Shown here in pieces: positions 28,091 to 38,427 of a stretch of DNA of 64,000 bases. The first letter of the stretch is position 1. Each line of letters starts with the position of its first letter. The notes beneath the pieces are model-generated. The model made no database searches and had not been told where the DNA came from. It worked only from the letters and a program-made list of their open reading frames with translations. The stretch comes from Haliscomenobacter sp. (GTDB lineage: Bacteria > Bacteroidota > Bacteroidia > Chitinophagales > Saprospiraceae), in assembly GCA_016713275.1 (NCBI GenBank), contig JADJPL010000004.1, positions 505,819 to 569,818 of the forward strand. The letters run 5' to 3'. The translations under genes were made by a program, and so were the position numbers.

Positions 28091-29556
28091 TTAGGTCCAG
28101 CCCAGCGTAAACTGTAGCCTTCGATCCGACTTCAGGTCGCCCGTGAAAGCGATGCGGTATTCATTCCCGGCTTTCAACTCCTGGTCTTCGGCTTTGAGTT
28201 CGAAGGTTCCCGCCGTGCGCACGATGCTGTTCGCTACCGCGTTGCCGTTCACGTCGCCCACTTTCACCGCCACAAAGTCCGCTTTCGCATCTGCAGCAAG
28301 GTCGTTCAGGTTCGCTACTTCTGGGAACTGCGTCTTCCATGGGTTCGATGGATCGGCAAACTTGAACGTCCGGTCCACAAAACGCCAGCTCGTGTTGTTC
28401 GCATACTTCGTATCGATACCCAGGATCAGTTTGCGCAGCTGGATCAGGTCCAGCGTCGTCACCGAACGCGAGTTGTTTACATCCGCTGCGATCAACTTGT
28501 ACGGGCTATTCAGGGGCTGTACGCCCAGGATGTGTTTCGTGATCAGCACCAGGTCGAAGGTCGATACCCCGTTGAGCGGGTTCTTGTCCAGGTGCGGCGT
28601 CACCGAGTAGTCATACCCCAGCGTCACCCCGCTAAACCCAAACTCTCCGTCCCGGCCCGTCATCTTCGTCACCGAACTGTGGCCCGACAGCGCCACTTCT
28701 ACCCCTTCCACGCTCTCTTTGTTCTCCGTGGTAATCGCTCCGCCGATCGCTGCCGACGCCGCCGCGCTCGGGCATACCTTGCGCGCATCCGTCACGATCG
28801 CGTACGTCTCGCACCATGCCCAGTTGCCCAGCGCGTCTTTGGTGTACAACCGCACCGCTACCTGCGTCACCTTCGCATCGTCGCAATCAAAAATCACCGA
28901 CGTTGCCGGTTCGATCGGGATGCCCGCTTCGTTCAGTCCGTCGTGGCTATCCCATACGCCGTCTGCGATCCCGTCTGCGCCGCTGTCTTTCACTACGTAA
29001 TATTGATTATCCGGGATGTTCTCCTTCACTCCTACCGTCTTGGCGTTGCAATCCTGTACGTCGCTTGCTTTGAAGTCCGTAGCCCAGATCGCCATCGCGC
29101 CTTCGCCCGTATCCGGATCTTTCATCAAATCCGTGCTTAAGCCATGGTAGCAGATCGGAGCAATGCCGTTGGTGTCCTTGATGGAGAACGGAATGTCTTT
29201 GGCCAGCGACAAATTGCCGCAATCGTCGCGTACGATCACCGTCAGTTTGTGGTCGCCGATCGGAAGCTGGCTGGCATCGCCCGTGCCTGTTACCACCCAC
29301 GCGTTCGTGCCTTTGTCGTCGCCATTCAGCGCATGCGCAGGCGTAACCGTCAGGTAGGAAGGCAGTTCGCCGCCATTCAGCTTCACCCGTTCAATCGCCA
29401 GGTTGCCCGCTACAGCAGGTACTTGCTGGACTTCCGTAGCGCCCGAGCACAGATCCTGAGCAGCAAACTCAATGGCTACGGTACTAGAGCACGTGTTCTT
29501 GTTTTGATAGAATACCTGCTCGGATGGATCAAGCACTTCAGGGCGTACCTGGTCGT
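28091..29556 (-). CDS. Giant T9SS protein B, segment 3: cassette with CarboxypepD_reg-like, dockerin-like and cohesin-like parts
   Basis: Uninterrupted here, which makes it the best reference for the damaged copy A. It runs YDQVRPEVLDPSEQVFYQ, GDASQLPIGDHKLTVIVRDD, GVKENIPDNQYYVVKDSGAD, VEGVEVALSGHSSVTKMTGR, then the two dockerin-like loops (VSTFDLVLITKHILG; SVTTLDLIQLRKLILG) and the start of the cohesin-like domain. The open frame extends beyond 29556 only as an artefact. The true join to segment 2 is at about 29556, where GGTCGTACGAAG lacks two G present in copy A (GGTCGTGGACGAAG). Confidence 0.82.
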
Positions 29557-30692
29557 ACGAAGATGTACTGCGTGAACATGAACGCAAAGTACTCGTCGCC
29601 GTTGTTGCCGTAGCTGGCGTACGCGCACGTTTTGGGATAGGATTCCCCCCGCTCGTCATACCAGTATACGTCGTCGTCGCTCACCGTTTTCGGGCCCTGG
29701 TTTGCCCAGTTCACCTCGTCGTTCGGGTAGGCTACCGTGCCATCTTCGTCTTCGTAGTAGATCTCCTCGTCCCCATCCATATCCTTATCCCGAACCAGGA
29801 CGTTCACCCCGCCGGCATCATCCCAGTTCGTCCCGTTGTCGTTCGGGTCGCGGGGTACCACGATCGCATACTGCATCGGCTCCCCGCAACGCTCGTCGTA
29901 CTGGCACCAGTTGATCACCGTAAACGTACGGAAGATCTTGTAGCACTCCGCTACCGGAGCCCCGTTCAGCGTAGCCCCGTTGTACCGCTTGTCGGTTACG
30001 TTCACTGCCAGCACGTCGCAAGACAGTTCGCCCCCGTCGATCACGTTCGCCGTGTCGCGCAGGTTCGAACAATCCCCTTCCAGATCCGCTGGGAACATCA
30101 TATTGTACTCGTGTACCGGTTGTACCGTAATTACTACCGTACCAATCGACCCCGTTACGTCGCCTTTGCTCGTCGTCTTGGTGTACGCGTAGCTCACCGT
30201 TACCGTGCCTGCTTCGCAGTGCAGGTTGGTGCTTACCGTCGCCTTAACGGCCGTATTCTTACAGTCGTTGCCGCTCATCGTTACCAGCACGTTCTGCGCA
30301 CCGCCTTGTGCGGTCAGGATTGCAGATACCAGGCTCTGGTAGTCGCTGCTCGTTACATCCATAGCGCCTTTGCCAGCTGCCGTCAGAAGCCCTTCAACCC
30401 ATGCACGGTCCGTGCACTTGATCGTTACAGGCCATGGCAGGATATAGGTAGGAAGCACTTTGTCTTCGATCAGCTGTTCGCTCCAGCAGTAGCTGAAGTT
30501 GCCGCTCTTGTCCCAGCCGCCCAGTTCAACAACTACTTTGTTGCCCAGGTCGCAGCAGAAGAATTCCGCATAATCCAGCCACGGCGTCATGATCGCCGTT
30601 ACGCCGCTGCGCGTTACGGATACGAATTTCTCGTGGTCCTGCAGCGTGCCGTCGCCGTTCTCATCCCAGCCGTCATTGCCTGCTTCGATCAA
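29538..30692 (-). CDS. Giant T9SS protein B, segment 2 of the cassette
   Basis: Encodes AGNDGWDENGDGTLQDHEKF, SYCWSEQLIEDKVLPTYILP, the RTFTVINWCQYD strand and an acidic loop (RDKDMDGDEEIYYEDEDG) that could bind calcium. It stays open across the places where copy A is frameshifted. The last few residues before the stop at 29538 follow the two-base loss near 29556 and are not real. At the 5' side the frame breaks near 30692-30713, where CGATCAATCTCGCCGTCTCTTAGC replaces the CGATCTTGTTGTTCTTATCC-type sequence of copy A. Confidence 0.8.
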   Translation of the reverse strand: MIEAGNDGWDENGDGTLQDHEKFVSVTRSGVTAIMTPWLDYAEFFCCDLGNKVVVELGGWDKSGNFSYCWSEQLIEDKVLPTYILPWPVTIKCTDRAWVEGLLTAAGKGAMDVTSSDYQSLVSAILTAQGGAQNVLVTMSGNDCKNTAVKATVSTNLHCEAGTVTVSYAYTKTTSKGDVTGSIGTVVITVQPVHEYNMMFPADLEGDCSNLRDTANVIDGGELSCDVLAVNVTDKRYNGATLNGAPVAECYKIFRTFTVINWCQYDERCGEPMQYAIVVPRDPNDNGTNWDDAGGVNVLVRDKDMDGDEEIYYEDEDGTVAYPNDEVNWANQGPKTVSDDDVYWYDERGESYPKTCAYASYGNNGDEYFAFMFTQYIFVRPGTP

Positions 30693-30712
30693 TCTCGCCG
30701 TCTCTTAGCGCC

Positions 30713-33700
30713 TTAGCCGTAGCCTTTAGCAAGGAAATCGGCCTGGCAAGCCGCGTCGTACGAACGGCGCAGTTTGATCCGGTCCATACCGCAGTTATCC
30801 CAGCTGCCTTCGTCTACGTCCGCTTTGTTCACCCGGGCGTAGCCGTAGTAGTTGTAACCCTGGGTTGGGTATTGCTGCCCGTAGCCCGCTCCTTGCGCGT
30901 TCGACAGCGTGATATTCAGCTGATCGTCGCACTTCATCACCGGGGCGATCTTGTCTACCACCCGGAAGTACAACGCTTTGGTCGCTTTATTATAACAGTG
31001 GTCAAACGCTTCTACCGTAAACCGGTACAAGCCAGGCGCCAAACCGGTTACCACCGGACGGCCGCCTACCACCATCACCTGATACGTCTCCTCGTACCAG
31101 CATGAATCCGCCGACAGCGGAATCCCGTAGGCATATTCCAAGCCCCAGCGCTCCATCTTGAGCACGCTCACGCTTGGGTTCCCATCGCAATTATCTTTGA
31201 TCTGCCAGCCCAGGTATTCCAGCAAACCTGCCCGGTCCGTAAACACCGACGCCGTGCAGTCCATTGCTCCCGTCGAAATTACCGATACCGGCACGTTCTG
31301 TGCCATCGCAAAATCGTCTTTGCACATCCGCTCCGGCTCCTCGTATTTCACTTTGCGCACATCCGTAAACTCCGGCGCTTGGGTGTCGTACCACTTCAGC
31401 AGCACGTACGTGCAGTTCTCCAACCCGTGCTCTTCTTGCGGATTGCACCAGTCGAAGTACGACAGCTTCACCAGCACTTTCTTCCCGTTGCCGCATACCG
31501 GGAACGTGTTCACCACCTGCGCATCAAAACTGTAGTTGCAGCCCAAAAGCTTGTATTTAGAATCTGCCCCTTCGGCAAAGAACGCGTAGCCCCGGTCTGT
31601 CACGCAATCCAGCGAATCCTGGATCCGCAGTTTGGTCTTGAACAGCCGCAGCATTTCTTCCGCTGTGGGTGCTGCACACTTGTCGCCCCCTACCAGGCAC
31701 GCCAGATCCAGTTCGTAGTCTACCTCGCCGCAGCAGTTGTCTTTAGGCGCATCGTAATCCTCTACGATCGCGTCGCATTTACCCGCTACCTGCGCTTTCA
31801 GGCTCTTCAGCAACTCGTTGCCAAACGTGACCGCCTGCGGGCGCACCAGGTAAATGTGCTGGTACCCCTGTACGAAGTTGCCGTAGCAATCCGTCGCCGT
31901 GAACGTCCGCTTCAGCCGCGCCCATGCCTCGTAGCCCGAAGGAACGCCCGGATACGTTGACCCAATCTCTTCGCACGTGAAGTACGTCAGCTCATCCGTC
32001 GCCTTCAGCGTCGTGAAGCACTGGCAATAGTTGTTATGGCAGGCATCCACAAATACCGGACGGCCGGCAAACAGCGCGCTGGTTGCGTCTTTCCAGGTTT
32101 GTTCTTTATTAAACAACTCCTCCGCATTCAGGCACAGGAAGGCCGCGGTGGAGTTTGTAAAATGTCCATTGAGCAGCTCCGTCTGGCCCGGGACCGCCAG
32201 CGTACCCACGTTGCACTTGCCGATCCAGCTTGTGTACAGCGGGGCCGATTTGTCTTCGGCATTTACCATGCCCCAGCACGGCTGCCAGATCAGGCAGTTC
32301 TCGTACCCCGGCTTTAGACGTACCAGGTACCTATGCTGCCCAGGGCAGGTCACGATGTTGTCGGCGCCAACCCCGTCGTCCACCACCACTTCCAGCGCCT
32401 CGTAAATCAAGCTCACAGGGATATCTTTCGCCGCAGCGCATGCTGCTACGTTCAGCAGGGCCATATCCAGGGTTATTTCCGCGCTGCACGTCGTTGCGTC
32501 CAGCGTCACGTTGATCTTGCTGCCGCAGCCAACGCAATCGAACTGCACTTTCGGCCGAACCGTGACGGTGATATAGAAGGGATCGCCTTCGCAGGTTTTT
32601 AGGCTGGTGGGGACGACCCGGTAGATGATCGTTTGGGTGACGCTAGTCAGGTTGGTCAGCACGTCCGTAATGACCGGACCCGCGCCGGGAGTGGCCGAGG
32701 TAAAGGTTTCTCCCTCTATATAGGGATTATTTTTTTGGGTAGCAGATCCTACGGCATCCACGCTGTACCAGGTAAACGCGCTTGCCACGCCATTGCCCAG
32801 GTTGTTCACGTTAGCCTGCAGGTCGTAGTCTACTTCGGTGCAAGTGTAGATGGTTTTGGCGTCGGGTTTGCCAACAGGTTCCGGATCAACAGCAATACGA
32901 ATAAATCGCTGCCCGCACAGTTCGTCGGTGGGTTGTCCGCAATCTAAGATCCGGATGACCAAGTTATAGGTAACCTCAACGGTCGAACCCTGGACATTGG
33001 TCAGCGTTTCTTTAACTTCAGACACGACATCTTCAGCAGCATAACCTACGCTACTGGTAACGCCGTTGTAATCAACGCTAACGATTTCAAACCGATAATC
33101 CACGCCTTCCACCCAATTCCCTGGGTTGGAAAGGAACACATCCACCTGGATTTCTTCTCTGGAACAGACCGTATCGTCCAGAGGGCTGAGCGGTACGATC
33201 CCGGTAAAGTCCATGCGCATGGTATACGGAGCAGTGCCGGTGTATTTTCCAACGGTTTCGCATAAGGTTTCGGAGTAATAAAAATAAGCCGAACCGGCGA
33301 TTAAGGTTTGAAGGGAATTGGTAGCCCAGGGGGCTCCAACCAGAGCGTGCCTGCCGCTAATTCCAACCGAAAAACCGAAATAGTTAAGCGGGTCAGCATC
33401 CGAAGCAGTTATTTTTTGAAGCTGGGACCAAGAATTATCGCATTGGAGTTCGAAGAAATAAGCAGAACCTGCATTGGTTTGCCCATCCACGTCGTCGTCC
33501 GAAGCGCCAACAAGGATCATGTTGTCGCTAATAGAAACCGAGTTTCCAAATTTGTCGTCGCTACCGAGATCACTGGAGACAATCGTTTGATCCAGGGCCC
33601 AGTCATTGAGTCCCAGCCTCTCGAAGACATATGCCTGCCCATCGGTACTATTTTCGTCTGGAGCGCCAATGACGGCATAAGTCCCATCAATGGCCACGGC

Positions 33701-34522
33701 ATTTCCGAAATGGCCGCCGCCATCCGTATCCGGGGAAACCACTTTTTCGACCTGGGTCCAGGTGTTGGCAATAAATTCAAAGAAGTAGGCAGACCCGGCA
33801 TCCGAATCGCCGCCGATATCGTCTCTGTTGGCGCCGACAACGACATACGTCGCATCGATGGCCACAGAAAACCCGAACTGGTCCCCAATGGCCCGGTCAG
33901 AGGCATTAATTTCCTGGGTTTGTGCCCAGTTATTCAATCCTAAGCGTTGGAAGATGAACGCGTCGCCGCGAGCTAAATCATTATTTGGAGCGCCGACAAC
34001 GGCGTAGTCGCCGCTGATTGAAACGGAAGTTCCAAAGCCGCCGCCTAAATCGGCATCCGAACCGGTGATCTTTTCAACTTCGGTCCAAGTACCAGCAATG
34101 CGTTCAAAGATATACGCTGCTCCTCGAGCGAAATTTTTGCCCCGCGCGCCAACAATCGCGTAATTCCCGCTAATGGATACCGAAGAACCAAATAAGTCGA
34201 GCGCAACCGCGTCGCTCGCGGTCAGTTTTTGCACCTGAGTCCAGGTACCGGCAATCCGTTCGAAAATATAGGCCGACCCCGCATCGATCTTATCCCCAAT
34301 GATCCCGCCCGGAATATTATCCATCCAGGCCCCAACAATGGCGTAGTCGCCGCTTATGGCAACGGAATACCCTAGTTGATCGTCTGCCCCTGCATCAGAA
34401 GCCAGCGCTTTCAGCACCTGATCCCAAGTCTGGGCGGTACTTGTAAAGGGGATTGCGAAAAGAGCAAGCGCAATACCCCAAAAGCGCCACTTGGTAAAAA
34501 TAAGGCGTACAGGTTGTTTCAT
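30713..34522 (-). CDS. Giant T9SS protein B, segment 1: signal peptide, FG-GAP-type propeller, Ig-like and cassette domains
   Basis: Start chosen at ATG 34520-34522 (MKQPVRLIFTKWRFWGIALA, then LFAIPFTSTAQ), a good signal peptide; the frame is open further upstream without a better start. Residues about 30-400 are seven FG-GAP-like blades of the form FGSSVSISGNYAIVGAR with YIFERIAGTWTQVQKLTASD, predicted to form one propeller. Next come beta domains (PYTMRMDFTGIVPLSPLDDT) and a region homologous to protein A from SAPLYTSWIGKCNVGTLAVP onward (nt 32260 down). The restored gene, 27538-34522, is about 2,330 codons. Probable surface protein; ligand unknown. It swaps the whole N-terminal recognition region relative to protein A while keeping the C-terminal cassette. 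Confidence 0.87.
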   Translation of the reverse strand: MKQPVRLIFTKWRFWGIALALFAIPFTSTAQTWDQVLKALASDAGADDQLGYSVAISGDYAIVGAWMDNIPGGIIGDKIDAGSAYIFERIAGTWTQVQKLTASDAVALDLFGSSVSISGNYAIVGARGKNFARGAAYIFERIAGTWTEVEKITGSDADLGGGFGTSVSISGDYAVVGAPNNDLARGDAFIFQRLGLNNWAQTQEINASDRAIGDQFGFSVAIDATYVVVGANRDDIGGDSDAGSAYFFEFIANTWTQVEKVVSPDTDGGGHFGNAVAIDGTYAVIGAPDENSTDGQAYVFERLGLNDWALDQTIVSSDLGSDDKFGNSVSISDNMILVGASDDDVDGQTNAGSAYFFELQCDNSWSQLQKITASDADPLNYFGFSVGISGRHALVGAPWATNSLQTLIAGSAYFYYSETLCETVGKYTGTAPYTMRMDFTGIVPLSPLDDTVCSREEIQVDVFLSNPGNWVEGVDYRFEIVSVDYNGVTSSVGYAAEDVVSEVKETLTNVQGSTVEVTYNLVIRILDCGQPTDELCGQRFIRIAVDPEPVGKPDAKTIYTCTEVDYDLQANVNNLGNGVASAFTWYSVDAVGSATQKNNPYIEGETFTSATPGAGPVITDVLTNLTSVTQTIIYRVVPTSLKTCEGDPFYITVTVRPKVQFDCVGCGSKINVTLDATTCSAEITLDMALLNVAACAAAKDIPVSLIYEALEVVVDDGVGADNIVTCPGQHRYLVRLKPGYENCLIWQPCWGMVNAEDKSAPLYTSWIGKCNVGTLAVPGQTELLNGHFTNSTAAFLCLNAEELFNKEQTWKDATSALFAGRPVFVDACHNNYCQCFTTLKATDELTYFTCEEIGSTYPGVPSGYEAWARLKRTFTATDCYGNFVQGYQHIYLVRPQAVTFGNELLKSLKAQVAGKCDAIVEDYDAPKDNCCGEVDYELDLACLVGGDKCAAPTAEEMLRLFKTKLRIQDSLDCVTDRGYAFFAEGADSKYKLLGCNYSFDAQVVNTFPVCGNGKKVLVKLSYFDWCNPQEEHGLENCTYVLLKWYDTQAPEFTDVRKVKYEEPERMCKDDFAMAQNVPVSVISTGAMDCTASVFTDRAGLLEYLGWQIKDNCDGNPSVSVLKMERWGLEYAYGIPLSADSCWYEETYQVMVVGGRPVVTGLAPGLYRFTVEAFDHCYNKATKALYFRVVDKIAPVMKCDDQLNITLSNAQGAGYGQQYPTQGYNYYGYARVNKADVDEGSWDNCGMDRIKLRRSYDAACQADFLAKGYG

Positions 34523-34889
34523 GAGAGATGATTTGTTTCGTATATCAATAAAACACATACCCCCTGAGGCCCAAAAGCCAAGGGGGGAAAAATTCAACCT
34601 TTTTGTTTGGAACGACGCGACAGGCGCCGTCTTTTTTCATGAGTAAACCGGAATAAGCAAACCCTAATTCAGGGGTCAGGGCTTTAAAACTGCACAAGAG
34701 GGGCAGGATGTAAAAGCGAAAAAATCCAACAGCGCTTTCAACTAGTAAAAGCTACTTTTAATAGCAAAGCTACTTCTTTTTGATGAAATTATCCAATACC
34801 ATGAATCAGGTATTTTCCTATCGCCTTACCCTGAACATGACCTCCCCTTCGTCAGGAAGAGCTCCTTTTCATCGCGAATACCTGAGCCA

Positions 34890-35031
34890 GGGGATGCCAC
34901 AAAAGACCGGTTTAGCCCCAGGCTGCCAACAAATAGGGGGCTATCTCAAAAGACCATTTTTTGCCTCTGGCATGAAATTTTAGTTTCTTTTTTTGCTGCC
35001 TTGGGCACAAACCGTCTTCTGAGACAGCCCC
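34890..35031. repeat. Composite inverted-repeat MITE-like element
   Basis: GGGGGCTATCTCAAAAGACC (34936-34955) and GTCTTCTGAGACAGCCCC (35014-35031) bound a 96-bp element whose interior (CTCTGGCATGAAATTTTA, TTTTTTTGCTGCCTTGGG) matches the element at 7097 but lacks its long central hairpin. Just before it, 34890-34935 is a truncated copy in reverse orientation (GGGGATGCCACAAAAGACC). Confidence 0.7.
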
Positions 35032-35049
35032 ATCCAACGTCCAATGTCT

Positions 35050-35103
35050 CCCGTCTCCCGTCCACCGTCCACCGTCCACCGTCCACCGTCTCCCGTCCAC
35101 CGT
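35050..35103. repeat. 7-bp tandem array (CCGTCCA)n
   Basis: Several CCGTCCA copies with CCGTCTC variants directly after the stop codon of the DAHP synthase/chorismate mutase gene. Confidence 0.85.
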
Positions 35104-36182
35104 CTACTCCTCCCCCATCACCTTCTCCTGATGGTTGATGGATTCCTCGTGGATAGAGCGCAAGAGGATGGTGACGAAATCTTCGCTCAGGCCTTTATTC
35201 TTGCCTTTGGCGATGCCGCGGTCCAGGATCTCCGTCCAGCGGTTGGTTTGGAGGATGGCGATGTTGTTGCGTTTTTGTAGCGGCCGATGCCTTCGGCGAG
35301 CTGCATGCGGCGGCCCAGGAGGTTGAGGAGCTCTTCGTCGATCTCGTCAATCTCGTGGCGCAGGTGTTCGAGGTTGTGCACGTACTCGGGGTCGTCGGAG
35401 CTGAGTTGGCGCAGTTTGAGATGGCTGACCAGGTCTCCGTACTGGGCGGGCGTGATCTGCTGGGCGGCATCGCTCCAGGCTTCATCCGGACGTGGATGTA
35501 CTTCGGTCATGAGACCGTCGTAGTTGAGATCCAGGGCGCGCTGGGCAATGTCCAGCAAGGTGTCCCGGCGACCGCAGATGTGGCTGTTGTCGCAGATGAT
35601 CTGCAGGTCGGGAAACAAGCGGCGCAATTCGATGGGAATCTGCCAGCGCGGCACGTTGCGGTAGGACGTTTCGCCATGGTGGGAAAATCCCCGGTGGATG
35701 ACCGCGATGCGGCGGATGCCTGCATTATAGATTCGCTCCACGGCGCCGAGCCAGAGCTTGAGATCTGGGTTGACCGGATTTTTGACGATCACCGGAATAT
35801 CTACCCCTTTCAGCGCGTCGGCCACTTCCTGGACGGAAAACGGATTGACCGTAGTCCGGGCGCCGAGCCAAAGCACGTCGATCCCGTACTTGAGGGCTTC
35901 AAATACGTGCTGGGTGTTGGCCACTTCGGTGGTCGTCTTCATGCCGGTCTCTTCCTTTACTTTGCGTAACCAGCCAAGACCGACGGTCCCGATGCCTTCA
36001 AATTCCCCCGGACGGGTTCTCGGTTTCCAGATACCGGCGCGGAAGAGGTCTACGTAGCCTAACTGCGCCAGTTCCCTGGCCGTCTGGAGCACTTGTTCTT
36101 CTGTTTCTGCACTGCAAGGCCCCGCAATCAACACCGGACGGTTGTTGGGGCGGTCGAAGATGGGTTGGATGTTCATTTGCAT
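35104..36182 (-). CDS. aroGQ-like: Bifunctional 3-deoxy-7-phosphoheptulonate synthase / chorismate mutase (frameshift near C-terminus)
   Basis: The N-terminal domain (residues about 10-260) is a KDPG-aldolase-like DAHP synthase: PVLIAGPCSAETEEQVL, FRAGIWKPRTRPGEFEGIG, VIVKNPVNPDLKLWLGAVER and ICDNSHICGRR. It condenses PEP with erythrose 4-phosphate. The C-terminal domain is an AroQ-type chorismate mutase (LRHEIDEIDEELLNLLGRRM, QLAEGIGRYK). After GRYK the as-read frame is wrong and stops at 35187. One extra A in the A-run at 35272-35276 restores RNNIAILQTNRWTEILDRGI, ending HQEKVMGEE at 35104. The fusion to chorismate mutase suggests feedback or channelling toward Phe/Tyr. Last gene of the aromatic operon. 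Confidence 0.93.
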
Positions 36183-36204
36183 TTTTTTTAAGTTGAGGAT
36201 CTTA

Positions 36205-36260
36205 AGGATGTAGAGGATGCAGAGGATGTAGAGGATGTAAAGGATGTAAAGGATGTAGGG
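36205..36260. repeat. 9-bp tandem array (AGGATGTAG)n
   Basis: Six to seven copies of AGGATGTAG/AGGATGTAA in the gap between tyrA and the DAHP synthase gene; the same unit occurs inverted at 41931-41986. Confidence 0.9.
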
Positions 36261-36291
36261 TTATTTCGTACATCGTACTTCGTACATCGAG

Positions 36292-37133
36292 TTATGAAAT
36301 AATTTTCCTGATCGAATTCGCTTCCTGAATAAGTTGATAAAACGTATCGAAATCCTTTTTAATCAGCAAACTGCGGAAACGGGAGAGCTGATTGATGTGT
36401 TCGTCGAGCACGTCGAGGACGTTATCGCGGTTCTGGCGGAAGATGGGCACCCACATATCGGGGGAGCTTTTCGCCAGGCGAACGGTGGAGCTGAAACCCG
36501 AGCTGGCGAGTTCAAAAATCCGACCCTCGTCCTTCTCCTTGGACAATACCGTCAGGGCAAGGGCAAAAGAACTGATATGGGAAATATGGGAAATATAGGC
36601 CGTATGGACATCGTGGGACGCCGGGTCCAGACGGGCTATTTTCATGGGGATGGAACGAAACATGCGCTCTACCAATTCCACCGCGTCGGGGTCGCTGCGT
36701 TCCGTTTCGCATAAAACGGTATACTTCTGGTCAAACAAATTGGGGATCGCCGCTTCCGGTCCGGAATACTCGGTTCCCGCCATGGGGTGGGAAGAAACAA
36801 ACCTTCCCCGGTTTGGATGGGACCGGAGTCCTTCCAGAAGGCTTTCTTTGGTAGAACCCACTTCGACCACGACCTGATGGGGCTTGATCTGGTCGAGGAT
36901 TTTGGGAATCACGTGCACCATGACATCGACCGGAATGGCGACGACGATGCGGTCGGCCTGGGGATAGCCTGGTCCATAGGGGCATCTTCGTCGATCAACC
37001 GCCGCCGAACGGCCTTGTCCAGGTTTTCCTGGCTGACGTCTACCCCGATGATCCGTTTTGCAAAGCCATTTTCTTTGAGCGAAATCGCCAAAGATCCTCC
37101 GATCAATCCGATGCCTACGATCGCGATAGTCAT
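36292..37133 (-). CDS. tyrA: Prephenate dehydrogenase (one-base frameshift)
   Basis: Oxidatively decarboxylates prephenate to 4-hydroxyphenylpyruvate with NAD(P)+. The N-terminus MTIAIVGIGLIGGSLAISLK is the Rossmann dinucleotide site; VEVGSTKESLLEGL, SSHPMAGTEYSGPEAA and the long helical dimerisation region follow. No ACT domain is present (about 280 residues). The frame breaks near 36962: GCTATCCCCAGG should have five C (AIPQADRIVVAIPVDVMVHV in the restored frame). The gene lies 13 nt downstream of the aminotransferase stop, so it belongs to the operon. Confidence 0.93.
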
Positions 37134-37146
37134 AGTAGGGAAAAAT

Positions 37147-38331
37147 TTATGCGTTTGAGTTGGTTATATGTTCTTTTATCCGTTTCAGCGCTTCCGCGTA
37201 AAGTTCGCGGTCGCTGCACAGGGAAATCCGGATATAGGGGTCGCCCTGGGAGCCAAAGATCCCCCCTGGCGTAAGGAATACGTGGGCTTTTTCCAGGACC
37301 TCATCCGAGAGGGCAAACCCGTCGTCGTATCCTTGCGGAATGCGGGCCCACACGAACATGCCTACCTGACCTGGGTCGTAAGCACAATTGAGTGCATCGA
37401 GGAGTTGGTATACGAGATCCCGCCGTTGGCGGTACACCGCATTCAATTCCTGGTACCATTCCGGCGGTTGCTGAAGCGCCCGGACGGCCGCGAGCTGGAG
37501 GGGCTTGAACATTCCGGAATCCATATTGCTTTTGAAACGCAGGACGGTATCCAGGTATACCTTCCGGCCAGCGACCATCCCAATCCGCCAGCCCGCCATG
37601 TTGTGGGCTTTGCTGAGTGAATTGAGTTCCAGGGCGACATCCATGGCGCCCGGGGTGCGAAGCAAGCTGACGGGGTGTTCGTTCAGAATAAAGGTATAGG
37701 GGTTGTCGTTCACCAGGAGGATGCCATGGCTTCGGGCGAAGGCGACCAGATCGGCGAAAAACCCCGGATCGGCCTGTGCGCCGGTCGGCATGTTGGGGTA
37801 ATTAAGCCACATCAGTTTGACCTTGTTCAGGTTGGCGGCAGACAGCGCATCCAGGTCGGGCATCCAGTTCCGGTCCGCTTCCAGGAAATAATCCCGGATC
37901 TTGGCGCCGGTGAGGTGCGCTACCGAGCGGTAGGCGGGGTACCCGGGGTTCGGAACCAGGACTTCGTCTCCTTCCTCAAGGTAGCTCATGGAGATATGAA
38001 GAATGCCCTCCTTGGAGCCGATCAGGGGCAAAATTTCCCCTTCCGGATCGAGGTCTACCTCAAAATACGTCTGGTACCACTCCGCCAACGCCCGGCGCAA
38101 CTCCGGGATCCCGTTGTAGCTTTGGTAGGCATGGACGTCGGGCCGACGGGCCTGAAGAGCCAGTTCATCGATGACGGCCTCTGCCGGCGGCAGGTCCGGG
38201 CTCCCGATACCCAAATTAAGTACCTGTTTGCCTTCGGCGCGCATCCGGGCGATTTCCCGCAGTTTGCGGGAGAAGTAGTATTCTTCGACGACTCCCATGC
38301 GGCTGGCAGGGGAGATGATGGGGTGCATCAT
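37147..38331 (-). CDS. Class I/II PLP-dependent aminotransferase, probably aromatic
   Basis: 394 residues, fold type I. VLNLGIGSPDLPPAEAVI and HAYQSYNGIPELRRALAEWY are the substrate-side motifs, GYPAYRSVAHL is internal, and the PLP lysine is in LNSLSKAHNMAGWRIGM. The catalytic Asp region is LLVNDNPYTFIL and the carboxylate-binding Arg is in PYIRISLC. Its position between pheA and tyrA argues that it transaminates phenylpyruvate and 4-hydroxyphenylpyruvate to Phe and Tyr. It could alternatively be an aspartate or LL-DAP-type aminotransferase by sequence alone. The frame is intact. Confidence 0.88.
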   Translation of the reverse strand: MMHPIISPASRMGVVEEYYFSRKLREIARMRAEGKQVLNLGIGSPDLPPAEAVIDELALQARRPDVHAYQSYNGIPELRRALAEWYQTYFEVDLDPEGEILPLIGSKEGILHISMSYLEEGDEVLVPNPGYPAYRSVAHLTGAKIRDYFLEADRNWMPDLDALSAANLNKVKLMWLNYPNMPTGAQADPGFFADLVAFARSHGILLVNDNPYTFILNEHPVSLLRTPGAMDVALELNSLSKAHNMAGWRIGMVAGRKVYLDTVLRFKSNMDSGMFKPLQLAAVRALQQPPEWYQELNAVYRQRRDLVYQLLDALNCAYDPGQVGMFVWARIPQGYDDGFALSDEVLEKAHVFLTPGGIFGSQGDPYIRISLCSDRELYAEALKRIKEHITNSNA

Positions 38332-38427
38332 GGTAATGAGTTCAAAAGTTGAAGGCGTAATTAACCAGGCACAAGGCGTAAGGCATAAGGCGTTCTTGCT
38401 TCTAAAGTCTGACCTCTAACGTCTAAT

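Larger units (their letters stand above)
34523..35103. other. Intergenic region with repeats upstream of giant gene B
   Basis: 581 bp between giant gene B and the DAHP synthase gene. It holds a composite inverted-repeat element (34890-35031) and a CCGTCCA array (about 35050-35103). TAGCTTTG on the minus strand (34772-34765), with CAA of a possible -33 box at 34794-34796, could be the promoter of gene B, but it lies about 240 nt from the start. I see no gene. Confidence 0.5.

Noticed and set aside
34780..34983. 67-codon frame running into a MITE-like element
   Set aside because: Its C-terminal part is the inverted-repeat element itself and the start has no supporting signal.
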